DNA of 40,157 nucleotides from Nemertoderma westbladi (lineage: Eukaryota; Xenacoelomorpha; Nemertodermatida; Nemertodermatidae). The stretch's first letter is position 1; the number at the start of each line of letters is the position of its first letter. The stretch is taken from assembly GCA_032718475.1 (NCBI GenBank), contig JAUCBJ010002719.1, positions 1 to 40,157 on the forward strand. The letters run 5' to 3'. Position numbers and translations under genes: made by a program. This document shows, in pieces, positions 1 through 9,396 of the stretch. Below the pieces are notes generated by a model, which had not been told where the DNA came from, ran no database searches, and was given only the letters and a program-made list of their open reading frames with translations.

Positions 1-415
1 TCCTACTGGAACACTGACCAATTCCAATTCTGCAATTAGATATTAATATTCACATACACTTTAAATTTCCCGCCATCACTCAACAATTATATTGAATTGC
101 CTCCATGCTCTAGGGCTAGGGTACCTATATTGAGTGCACTTTGCGGACATGGGATCAGTAAAGGATTATCATATAAAGTTCGCAGTACATCATGATCATG
201 TAATCATCATATAAAGTATGTAAATTTAATTAGTCTTAACGAAGTCAGTTAAATATATTATTTATTGTGTTTGCCCTGAAAAGTAAAGTAATATGCTATT
301 TCATAAATAAAATATGAACTTATTATTACCCTCACATTGTCTGGCCCTATCAACGAGGCGTAGTTATCTTATATAAGTCTTTATTTATTATTAATCTTGA
401 TTTATTGATTGAAAC
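1..415. other. No gene seen
   Basis: AT-rich DNA with no convincing reading frame, tandem repeat or recognisable element edge. It ends where a tRNA-like SINE head begins. Confidence 0.5.
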
Positions 416-590
416 AGCAGCTTGGTCTAGTGGTGACTTTCCTGGGCTTATAATTAGGAAGCCCTGGTTCGATCCCTGGTTGAAATGGGGCTGCACTGTT
501 TGGGCACAGTGCTTTAAATGCTGCAGCCTAGCCCAACCCTGGCTTCCATCATTCTCTGGTCGATAAATGGGAACCAAGGTGGGAAACAGG
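416..590 (+). repeat. tRNA-derived SINE (head and body)
   Basis: A Pol III-type A box (TTGGTCTAGTGG, 422-433) and B box (GGTTCGATCCC, 466-476) sit about 33 bases apart, the spacing of a tRNA gene. The T stem has a mismatch and the acceptor ends do not pair well, so this is a SINE head rather than a working tRNA. The body carries GGTCGATAAATGGGAACC near 558-575. A near match, GGTCGATAAAATGAGTACC, occurs in the second SINE at 9173-9396, which suggests the two share a body type. The 3' end runs straight into the 63-bp minisatellite, so the exact end is unclear. Confidence 0.65.
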
Positions 591-595
591 GAAAC

Positions 596-1480
596 AGTGA
601 ACATGTATTCCTTTAGGAAACAGAGTGGAAGGGTTTAATGTGGAAGATCACCCATGGTGGTGAACAGGCAATGCTTGAGGAAACAGAGTGGAAGGATTTC
701 CTGTGGAAGATCACCCATGGTGTTGAACAGGTATTCCTTTGGTAAACAGAATGGAAGGGCTTACTGTGGAATATCACCCATGGTGGTGAACAGGTATTCC
801 TTTAGTAAACAGAATGGAAGGGTTTACTGTGGAAGATCACCCATGGTGGTGAACAAGCTTTCCTTTAGGAAACAGAGTGGAAGTACAATTTACTGTTGAA
901 GATCACCCATGGTGGTGAACAGGCATTCCTTTAGGAAACAGAGTGGAAGTACAGTATTTACTATGGAAGATCACCCATGGTGGTGAACAGGCATTCCTTT
1001 AGGAATCAGAGTGGAAGGATTTACTGTGGAAGATCACCCATGGTGATACACAGGCATTCCTTTAGGAAACAGAGTGGAAGGATTACCGTGGAAGATCCCC
1101 ATGGTGGTGAACAGGCATTCCTTTAGGAAACAGAGTGGGAAGGGTTTACTGTGGAAAATCACCCATGGAGGTGAACAGGCATTCCTTTGGGAAAGAGAGT
1201 GGAAGGATTTACTGTGGAAGATCACCCATGGTGGTGAACAGGCATTCCTTTAGGAAACAGAGTGAAAAGGTTTACTGTGGAAGATCACCCACACCCATGG
1301 TGGTGAACAGGCATTCCTTAAGGAAACAGAGTGGAAGGATTTACTGTGGAAGATCACCCATGGTGGTGAACAGGCATTACATTAGGAAACAGAGTGAAAG
1401 GATTTAATGTGGAAGATCATCCATGGTGGTGAACAGGCATTCCTTGGTAAACAGAGTGGAAGGATTTACTGTGGAAGATT
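596..1480 (+). repeat. 63-bp minisatellite, about 14 copies
   Basis: A unit of about 63 bases is repeated about 14 times with point changes and small indels. Its landmarks are CCCATGGTGGTGAACAGGC, then ATTCCTTTAGGAAACAGAGTG, then TTTACTGTGGAAGATCA. The GAACAG landmark recurs near 600, 664, 727, 790, 853, 916, 984, 1047, 1110, 1173, 1236, 1305, 1368 and 1431. Because 63 is divisible by 3, open frames appear on both strands. These are by-products of the repeat and not genes. Confidence 0.9.
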
Positions 1481-2350
1481 GATTAATTGTTAAGGCGAAA
1501 AAATACAACTCATCTACCATCCATTACATGTAAGGGTAAATTAGGATGATGGCTCAATTGTTTTTCGAAATTCTTCTATACACTCCCAATTGTCTACAAT
1601 ACTGTAGTAGGCCTACAAAAAATTTTGATTGTCTGAAATTAAAAAAAAAATTTGATTGCCTCAAATGTACAACGTCATGCGATTCCGTGTCAATATAGTA
1701 TATTACTGAAGGCCTACTTTTTAAAGGATACAACTAGGCCGATTTATTTTTTTTTAATCTTAATACAGTATGCTTAATATAGTAAATCGTGCTTTAAACT
1801 ATGCGGTATTTTTTTCAGATAGTGGCGCACATTGATTCCAATTGAAAAAAGTGATATCCATCCCAAATTGGACGCATAATAAATAAAGTTTTGTTTATTG
1901 TTTTGGTTAGAATGTATATAACCAACTTATTTCCATTATTCTTTCAAATTAAATAAAGTTTTTAAACCCACTAAACACATACTGTATTTGGTGTTTGTCG
2001 TCATTTGGCGCTATTCAGTAATTTTTTATACTGTATATTTCATACATTATGTTACTAAATTTATCTCTATGAACTGTGAATTTATAATAGGCCTATATTA
2101 GTATATATATTATTAGCGCTGTTCGAATAATATTATTGATATGTTGTGTAATTACGTTATGTTCTCTATTACAATCCTCGCTAGCGCTCCGATTTTAAAA
2201 CGCCTCGCCCTGGGCACTAAGTAATACTATGAAGTGGTAGATTTTTACAGTATAATTAACTAACATCTCTGTTTATCTAAAATGATTGAACATTGTTTTA
2301 CGAAAAATATTGTTTGCAACTACAGTATAAGGGACAGGTTCGTAGGGACC
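1481..2350. other. Unassigned noncoding DNA
   Basis: No supported gene. There is a weak local duplication near 1618-1670 (A-run followed by TTTTGATTG, twice) and several TAGGCCTA-type palindromes (for example near 1610 and 2093). Confidence 0.4.
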
Positions 2351-2354
2351 TCGA

Positions 2355-2480
2355 TTTATTTATATATATCAGTTTATTCTTCTATGATAATACAGTTGAA
2401 CTGCTACAGAACAGACTGCGCTGATTAAATTCGACGTTGGTTACATTGGTCGATTTACATTTAATTTATGTTTGTTTATT
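2355..2480 (-). terminator. Candidate poly(A) signals of MRPL12
   Basis: TTTATT on the plus strand reads AATAAA on the gene strand. It occurs at 2475-2480, 2373-2378 and 2355-2360, between 114 and 239 bases after the MRPL12 stop codon. Which one is used cannot be told from sequence alone. Confidence 0.4.
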
Positions 2481-2593
2481 TCGAGTCAGGAAGCCAGGAC
2501 AATACTGGTAATTCATATTCCTATTGCTACAAAAACAATAAACATTTACCAAAATAATGTAGTAGTAATTCATTGATATTATTTTCGATATTA

Positions 2594-3163
2594 TCAGACG
2601 AGTTCCACCACAGCCCCAATAGCTTCCAGTTTAACTTTAAGATCATCAGCCTCTTCCTTAATCAAACCTTTCTTTAGAACTCCAGGTAAACTTTCTACAA
2701 ACTTCTTAGCATCAACTAAAGTAAGATCGCCAAGGGCTTTGGATTCTTTGATGAGTTGAATTTTCTTCGATCCATCAACAGAGATCACCTTAACATCGAA
2801 TATAGTTTTAACGCCTTTACTTTGCTTCTCTTCCCCTGGGACAGGATCAGTCAATTGTTGTGCCCCTGTCATGTTAGACATTGCCATGGGTACATCTTTA
2901 ATGTTGAGTCTGTTTTTGAGTAATTCCGTCAGCTGAGACACTTCTAATATAGTCAGTGTGGATATTTCAGCGACAAGGTGTTCTACTTTAGGTGGATAAA
3001 CTTTACCGCCTGTAGGCGCGACCGGTAGAGGGGAGGGTTCCACGGCGATGTTCTCGATTTCTCGCGAGGCGCAGAATCGACGACAAACGGCAGTCTGTAA
3101 CGTTCTCAATCGCCTCGGTCGGGGGTTGCTGAACCGACTTATTGTGCGGCCTAACAAAGTCAT
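2594..3163 (-). CDS. MRPL12: Mitochondrial ribosomal protein bL12m
   Basis: Encodes 189 residues. This is the mitochondrial form of bacterial L7/L12, the stalk protein of the large ribosomal subunit that recruits translation GTPases in the matrix. Residues 1-45 are rich in Arg and poor in acids, as in a mitochondrial import signal. Residues about 55-90 match the N-terminal dimerisation helices, 91-118 form the flexible linker, and 119-189 match the L7/L12 C-terminal fold (FDVKVISVDGSKKIQLIKE, then DAKKFVESLP). I chose the ATG at 3161-3163. The frame stays open seven codons further, but the first of those is TTG. An in-frame TAA lies at 3188-3190. No introns interrupt the coding region, whereas the human gene has several. 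No poly(T)/poly(A) tail marks a young retrocopy. The frame looks intact and functional. Confidence 0.93.
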   Translation of the reverse strand: MTLLGRTISRFSNPRPRRLRTLQTAVCRRFCASREIENIAVEPSPLPVAPTGGKVYPPKVEHLVAEISTLTILEVSQLTELLKNRLNIKDVPMAMSNMTGAQQLTDPVPGEEKQSKGVKTIFDVKVISVDGSKKIQLIKESKALGDLTLVDAKKFVESLPGVLKKGLIKEEADDLKVKLEAIGAVVELV

Positions 3164-3600
3164 ATTAAATAAATGGCGAAACAATAATTATAATATAAAT
3201 AAAATACGCTATTTATGAAAAATATACATACAATGAGGGGATGACAGAAACTGAACAGTCAGGCCTCATGTATTTCATTAAACCGGTCGGTAGGAAATAT
3301 CTTATATCTATTATTGTACTTTCTAGCTATAAGTAGGAGTATGTGCGAGTATGCGACGTGCATCCTACCTACCGGAAGTACCTGTCAGCATGTAAATTAT
3401 ATGTTGCCGTTGTAAGACTATAAGTGTAAGTGTTGACTATATGGTGCTTGGCTACAAGTAACAGATTAAAGTGAAAGGCTGGCTGATTGTCTTAGCATTC
3501 GCGGTCAGCCGGTTGACTGGTTGAATCTAACGGAGGAACTGTTTCGGTACCGGTACAAACAGAGATAGCCTTCGCCGGTACAGTTCGGACGGGTGAAAGA
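3164..3600 (-). promoter_or_regulatory. MRPL12 upstream region with an ETS/GABP-like site
   Basis: ACCGGAAGT at 3371-3379 is a perfect core for ETS-family factors such as GABP (NRF-2). These factors commonly drive genes for mitochondrial ribosomal proteins. The site is about 210 bases upstream of the chosen start codon. No TATA box is evident on the gene strand. The role is inferred from motif and position only. Confidence 0.4.
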
Positions 3601-3741
3601 AGGAAAAATTACCCCGAGAACTATTCAAACGTAAAGAACAACCTGTGGTTCATCGGTAGGCGGTGAGGGTGAGGCATGTATACTGCCTTACTGGTATACT
3701 GGTATTCTAGACGTAGATGTAGTGTGCCTGTTGTGCTACAG

Positions 3742-3749
3742 TATAAATA
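3742..3749 (+). promoter_or_regulatory. TATA-like box TATAAATA
   Basis: A good TATA match on the plus strand, about 40 bases upstream of the lone 30-bp satellite copy and of an ATG at 3780 that opens an 86-codon frame (to 4040). A better Kozak context (CAAGATGG) at 3845-3852 opens only 36 codons. AATAAA signals follow at about 4096-4106. A short transcript from here is possible, but neither frame resembles a known protein. Confidence 0.2.
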
Positions 3750-3788
3750 TTCAAATTTCCCACCAGAATAAACATCATAATGTATGGA

Positions 3789-3832
3789 CGGTGTTATGTT
3801 AACATAAATATCATCATACGGTGTATGTTAAC
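3789..3832 (+). repeat. Outlying copy of the 30-bp satellite
   Basis: One full unit and part of a second, in the same orientation and nearly the same sequence as the array at 4812-5529, lying 1 kb upstream of it. CGAACCTGTCTT follows at 3861-3872. Its reverse complement, AAGACAGGTTCG, stands at 4801-4812, immediately before the main array. Confidence 0.85.
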
Positions 3833-4059
3833 ACTAGAACGCCATCAAGATGGCTTTAAACGAACCTGTCTTACACGGACTCCAAGAAACAGATGGGATT
3901 GGAAGATGCAAACCAAGAATGACTTGCATCAACCAAAAAACTGCCTCCCATCTAATGTAATACACATTCGCCTAGGCAAACAAATCATAATCACAATTAC
4001 TACGATGATGTGTGAAATGGTATCCATATCCGCAACCTGAGAAACGGCCCAAAAGAGCA

Positions 4060-4770
4060 GTTTATTCTGCGGAGGGGTCTTTTCTGTATTAGATAAATAA
4101 AATAAAGAACACTATAATTACAGTATTTATACCTGATACATTCTCAGTTAGCCTAATAAAAACATCGGAGCAACCAATATAATGTACATGTACAAGCCTC
4201 CTATGAAAGTTTGTGAAATGTTCCCTTAAGTCTACCCAACAGCCGTTGGTACCCGGCTGGCAGCCACCCTGGTTCAGTTTTCTGGTTTTGTTAGTTTAAT
4301 CGACAGCTGTTGTAAACGTCCCAGATATACAAAACCTACTAAGCCTTTGCATTACAATTGAGCTTAGCCTAAGTTGATGACAGTATTATAACGATGACAA
4401 TTAGGCCCTATAGATACATACGATATATAAATGATGTACTGCTTGACATTACACTAACTGACTGAATAGAGATAGAACTATAATAATATAATACTGTAGT
4501 AATGTAGAAACGTAACTCAAATTAACAATAAGTAGTGAAATGTTGTTCACCTGACAAAGTGTAGCTGTGGGTATTTAATTTCGCGTTCCATAATGTTGAT
4601 AATAGGCTGATATATCGAATATCGCACATCGAATCGTTCCCAACTTTATTATTCAACAACTAGATACTAATTGATAAATAGTCGCGTTAAAAATTGTTGT
4701 GTACCTGCTTGAGTTTTTGAGATATTGGATGGTTATACACACATACACACACACTCGTGTTTTTGAACGG
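4060..4770. other. Unassigned noncoding DNA with short (AC)n
   Basis: No supported gene. A short (AC)n run lies at about 4737-4754, just ahead of the satellite array. Confidence 0.4.
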
Positions 4771-4811
4771 CTCAACTCTTGACAAGAACTACCCAGTCTA
4801 AAGACAGGTTC

Positions 4812-5529
4812 GTATAAATATCATCATACGGTGTTATGTTAACATAAATATCATAATACGGTGTTATGTTAACATAAATATCATAATACGGTGTTATGTT
4901 AACATAAATATCATCATACGGTGTTATGTTAACATAAATATCATCATACGGTGTTATGTTAACATAAATATCATCATACGGTGTTATGTTAACATAAATA
5001 TCATCAAACGGTGTTATGTTAACATAAATATCATCATACGGTGTTATGTTAACATAAATATCATCATACGGTGTTATGTTTACATAAATATCATCATACG
5101 GTGTTATGTTAACATAAATATCATCATACGGTGTTATGTTAACATAAATATCATCATACGGTGTTATGTTAACATAAATATCATCATACAGTGTTATGTT
5201 AACATAAATATCATCAAACGGTGTTATGTTAACATAAATATCATCATACGGTGTTATGTTAACATAGATATCCTCATACGGTGTTATGTTAACATAAATA
5301 TCATCATACGGTGTTATGTTAACATAAATATCATCATACGGTGTTATGTTAACATAAATATCATCATACGGTGTTATGTTAACATAGATATCCTCATACG
5401 GTGTTATGTTAACATAAATATCATCATACGGTGTTATGTTAACATAGATATCCTCATACGGTGTTATGTTAACATAAATATCATCATACGGTGTTATGTT
5501 AACATAAATATCATCATACGGTGTTATGC
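4812..5529. repeat. 30-bp palindromic satellite, 24 contiguous units
   Basis: The landmark GTGTTATG recurs every 30 bases exactly from 4831 to 5521, 24 times, with only scattered single-base variants. Each unit holds the 14-bp perfect palindrome TTATGTTAACATAA. One variant, CATAGATATCCTCATACGG, recurs three times (near 5263, 5383 and 5443), so units have spread in blocks. The minus strand reads as an uninterrupted decapeptide repeat (NITPYDDIYV) only because 30 is divisible by 3. That frame opens with GTG and has no other gene-like feature. There are no spacers between units, so it is not a CRISPR array. Confidence 0.93.
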
Positions 5530-5775
5530 AAAAGGAAGCCACAAAAGTTCAATTTAGATAAATCGATGCCAATTGGCATCCTGTCTGTGATCGTTGTTGT
5601 ATTATCCAGATACTGTTGTGTTTTTATAAAAAAAACATTTAGGAAAATTAAAGTATTTTTAAAGTTTTTGTGCTAGAATATAATATTTTTCTGAAATATA
5701 TATCAAAATGTAGCTTACAACTTTTGGAAAAATTGATATTTGGCAAACGCTAAATTGTCAAAAGGTGTCATACTT
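5530..5775. other. Unassigned AT-rich DNA
   Basis: Nothing gene-like. It separates the satellite from the inverted repeat that follows. Confidence 0.4.
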
Positions 5776-6209
5776 TATGTCCTATTTCAGATGAGGCAAA
5801 TACATATTGAATAACTCCAGTAGTTTTCGAGAATCGGGGAGTTCCTGACACCAATTCCAGCACATTTCGGACATGAACAAAATTACTCAAAATAAAGTAA
5901 AGCTCCCTCTAAAGAGCCAACTATATTATTAATTTTTGCTGTGTTGAATTAATTATTAACAATCGAAAGTGAGATTTGAAGTCAAAACACCGATTTTTAA
6001 TAAACACAAAATTAATAATGGTTATATCAAAGTCTTTAAAAGGGCGATAGATAGAGGCGTAATTTGAGTTTTTTTTAGTTAGTTTTTTTTTCCAATTCTG
6101 AAAGGTGCTGACATGACATGGGTGCCAGTGCCAGGAACTCCCCATAACTCGAAAACTACCTTAGCTATTTAATTTTTATTTGCCTCATCTTCATCTGAAA
6201 GAGGACATA
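5776..6209. repeat. Snap-back inverted repeat (MITE-like)
   Basis: The left arm 5776-5847 (TATGTCC...TTTCAGATGAGGCAAATA...GTAGTTTTCGAG...GGGGAGTTCCTG) is matched in reverse complement by 6132-6209, with mismatches and small gaps. The loop is about 285 bases and AT-rich. There is no transposase frame. It could be a foldback MITE or a local inverted duplication. Confidence 0.7.
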
Positions 6210-6490
6210 CTGTAGGCCTACTGCAATTTATGTCAGGGCCATGTACGTTTGACGCGCTAGACTAGACCCATTTTTTTTGGCCCACTAGCTGTACTGTACT
6301 ATAACCATGTAATGTACTGTACTATAACGGCCCACTAGATTTAGGAGCTTTGCAGCGGCTTGGCGGGTCGCATCTATAGTAGGCCTCAATCCATATATAA
6401 GTCACATTCATATTTAAGCTTTCAAACTTTTTTTTACAAACGTTTAAAAAGTATCTTTCCCATCAATTACAAATATTACAGCAATGGCAA

Positions 6491-6630
6491 TCGCACCGCA
6501 CCACACTCACCACAACTATTCTATGTTCGGATCGCACCGCACCGCACCACACTCACCACAACTATTCTATGTTCGGATCGCACCGCACCACACTCACCAC
6601 AGCTATTCTATGTTCGGATCGCACCGCAAC
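6491..6630 (+). repeat. Three-copy 41-46 bp tandem repeat
   Basis: The block with CTATTCTATGTTCGGATCGC and ACCACACTCACCAC occurs three times. CTATGTTCGG starts at 6521, 6567 and 6608, giving periods of 46 and 41. The array abuts the ACT/TAG-repeat tail of the LINE that follows. Confidence 0.85.
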
Positions 6631-8700
6631 ACTACTACTACTACTACTAGGATCGGCATGCTGCATTGCAGCTGCATTTTTAAGAATGCTGTGCCGGCTT
6701 GTCAACAAAATTGCACCGCCACAACTCCCTATCACCCATGACATTTGCTAGATCATCCGCATCTTTAAGGCCAGTGTCCTTTAAGATGCGTCTCAAGAAA
6801 GTCATGGGCTGTCCACCATGCTTATTCACTCCATGAGGCTGCCAAAGTACAAGATTATGCACTGGCTGGTCCTCACGGCGAAAGCAATGTCCTGCAAAGC
6901 GGAGGCGATTTTGTTCTAGTGTCAAGCTTGGGGGAACCAATGAGACACCTCCAATGTTATATAGTGTCTGGTTGGAGATGTGTGCATTGTACTTGACACA
7001 ATGAACCCGGCGTAGCATTCTTGTGAATGTGCCATCCAGAGATTTGGTGTCCTCAGCAGTTAGAGCCCAGCATGGACTCCCGTAGAGGAGTACTGGAATT
7101 ACTGCTGCTCTAAATAATCGGACCTTAAGTTTCCGATTAATTCTCGGTGACTTCCAAATCCTGGAAAGCTTATTCAAGGCTGCCCATGCCTTTCCCTTAC
7201 GTATTCGAAGGTCCTCACCTGACTTCCGGATCCATGATCCCAGGTAACAGAAGTCATCCACATGCTCAAGCATACCATCTTTTGAGCTTCTGCTCATCCG
7301 ATCAGAGAAGCAGCATGTTCTAATGAGCTGAGGAGCCGTTGGGCTCCCTCTAGTGATTCAGAGAGTACTCCTAAGTCATCAGCAAAGTCTAGATCAGTTA
7401 GGTACTTGGCAGGATTTCCTCGACTTCTGGAGCCAGTAGGTGGAGTTATCATCACCCCATCATCATTATGATGATCTAAGGACATGCGTAGAACATAGTC
7501 AACAACAATTATGAACAAGAATGGTGCAAGTGTGTCTCCCTGGAGGACGCCCCATAACACTTCAAATGGTTCTGTGTCACCATCAACAGTAGACACTAAT
7601 GTTGTCGAAAATCGTATACTGATCTGATTGTTGCAATAATTTCATCAGGAATCCCCTACAATAAAATGAAAGTATGATGAACATACGTGAGCGAGAGACT
7701 GAATTTAAAGGCCTTGAAGAAGTCAACAAAGATAACAGCCAGATGCCTGTCTTTCTTTTTTTACTCTTCAATTATCATTCTAAGTGCCAAAAAATGGGTT
7801 CCATGATCCCACGACCTTTACGGAACCCATTCTGATTTCCACGGAGCAGTCTCTCAATGGGATCACTGATGCGATTTAATAGAATTCTATTGTATAGCTT
7901 TGCAGCAATCGAGATCAATGAGATTCCCGAAAAGAACCATAGAGTGTTACGTTGCCCTTCTTGGGAACTGGCACTAACTTTTTTGTTTTCATTTCTAGTT
8001 GGACTCTTGTTGTTCTGTATATTTCTACTATGATGGGATAGATGAGCTTTAAATACTCAGGTATTTTAAAGACCTCAGGGGGAACACCATCTACTCCACT
8101 GGCACGATTGGTCTTAATGCTCTTTGCAACAGCCTTCACTTCTGCAAAGGAGATATCACCAATGGGAATATCTGGGAGTACAGACTCAGAGACTTTTACT
8201 TCTATAAAGTTATCAGGCAATACCCTGTCATTGTTGAGGAGCTTTTCAAAGTGGGCCTTCCAACCATTGAGGCGATCGGCTGGTGATTCAGCCTTAACCT
8301 TGGTGGTTGGTTGGCTTTTTCGACCAGCAAGCAAGTTGATCGATCTCCATGCCTGGGATGATTGCCTGCTGTCGTCAGCATCATTGATGGCATCAACCTG
8401 TTGGTTTATTAGCTCCTGTAAATTAACAGAGTACTGCCTGTTCAGGGACCTAGATGCAGCCTTAACTGCATTCTTGGCCACTGTAGTCTGTTTGAGGCGA
8501 GACTCTTTCTGCACCTTGTAGAGGTCATTTCGGCACTTCTGAATTTTGTTGTCAGTCCAGGGGGCCCCGTTTCCTGTTTCGAGGGTATACAGGAACTGTT
8601 TCTGCAGCTGCTAACTTAACTGCCTCTGTGAAGGCAGTATAGATAGCCCTCACAGTGATCTGCTGCCTCAGAGGCAAGAACCTCATCATATTGACGATGA
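6631..8700 (-). pseudogene. LINE copy A, decayed reverse transcriptase
   Basis: A 5'-truncated non-LTR retrotransposon in the second half of its pol gene. In element order it holds: RT N-terminal block (8514-7915, ASGVDGVPPEVFK); NQNGFR near 7840; motif A FVDFFKAF near 7700-7735; motif B GVLQGDTLAPFLF; motif C DLDFADD near 7385; and the C-terminal thumb/Zn region with YLGSWI and the closing FAGHC...LVLWQPHG (7297-6680). Several frameshifts and stops break it. The 3' end carries an ACT-repeat (6631-6649; TAG/AGT on the element strand), the tail also seen on the other LINEs here. Its 5' edge is fused to a Ty3/gypsy fragment at about 8701. LINE clade not assigned. Confidence 0.85.
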
Positions 8701-9172
8701 TACTTTGTAATTCCTTCTTGGAGGTTGCTGGAATCATGTCTCGTACTACTTTAACTTTCTTAGGATCTGGTAAAAATCCTTCTTTGTTTATAATTTCTCC
8801 ACAGAATACAATTTCTGATTGAGCAAAACAACACTTCTTTATGCCTATAGTTAGGCCAGCTGCTCGTAGAGCTTGTAGCGATTGTCGTAATTGTACAAAA
8901 TGTTGCTCATTATTTTTTTATCCAAATGACAAACTCAGCCGATACTGAAACTGTCTTTAAGGTATTCTTGTTGGCTTCAATAAACCTATTGGTGTCGACT
9001 GAGTTAATAATGTCTGACTTTCTGCATCCATCGGTAACTGGTTATAGGCTTGAGCCATATCTAATTTCGTGAATATTGTACATCCTTGTAAATTCTCAGA
9101 CATTTCCTCAAGTGACATCAGTGGAAAATAATCCTTGATTAAATATTGGTTAACTGTTGACTTGTCGCAAGC
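8701..9172 (-). pseudogene. Ty3/gypsy-type reverse transcriptase fragment
   Basis: In reverse complement, about 155 codons read as LTR-retrotransposon RT. They include KDYFPL, then FTKLDMAQAYNQLPM (fingers/palm, motif A), a stop after the GLLKPTR block, then after a frame change GLTIGIKKCCFA, EIVFCGEIINKEGFLPDPKK and KKELQS. It lacks the YVDD block (about 8920-8950 is disrupted), protease, RNase H and integrase. It is cut by a SINE on its 5' side and by LINE A on its 3' side. The order and spacing of motifs match Ty3/gypsy pol better than BEL/Pao. Confidence 0.8.
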
Positions 9173-9396
9173 AAACAGTCGGCCGAAGCTGGAGGCGACC
9201 CGAAGGCTCCCCTTTGATAGCTGCTACCCGAGGGTAGGGGAGGGCGCTACTCCTATCCCAAGATTTGCACCCAGTTATTTAACTGGTACTCATTTTATCG
9301 ACCCCAGTGGATGAAAGGCTGAGTGGACCCTGGCGGGGCTGAACCTACAACCAATAGATTGTAGGCCCGGCGCTCAACCAACAATCAAGACTAACC
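9173..9396 (-). repeat. Second tRNA-derived SINE
   Basis: On the minus strand, an A box TGGTTGAGCGCCGG (9380-9367) and a B box GGTTCAGCCCC (9345-9335) form the tRNA-like head. The body has GGTCGATAAAATGAGTACC and ends in GC-rich sequence near 9173. It separates the gypsy fragment from LINE copy X. Confidence 0.7.

Noticed and set aside
416-492. Functional tRNA gene
   Set aside because: A and B boxes are good, but the T stem has a mismatch and the acceptor stem does not pair, and a SINE body follows.
654-1407. Open frames of 81 and 90 codons on the plus strand
   Set aside because: They are products of the 63-bp minisatellite, whose period is a multiple of three.
3780-4040. 86-codon plus-strand gene
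   Set aside because: It starts inside a stray satellite copy, has no recognisable protein content and lies in repeat-rich DNA. The TATA box ahead is the only support.
4812-5529. CRISPR-like array because of the 30-base period and palindrome
   Set aside because: Units are contiguous with no spacers, and the context is eukaryotic.
4772-5544. 256-codon minus-strand frame as a repeat-protein gene
   Set aside because: It is a translation of the 30-bp satellite, opens with GTG and has no sequence outside the repeat that looks coding.
8042-8521. 159-codon plus-strand frame
   Set aside because: It is antisense to the LINE A reverse-transcriptase segment, which has clear homology on the minus strand.
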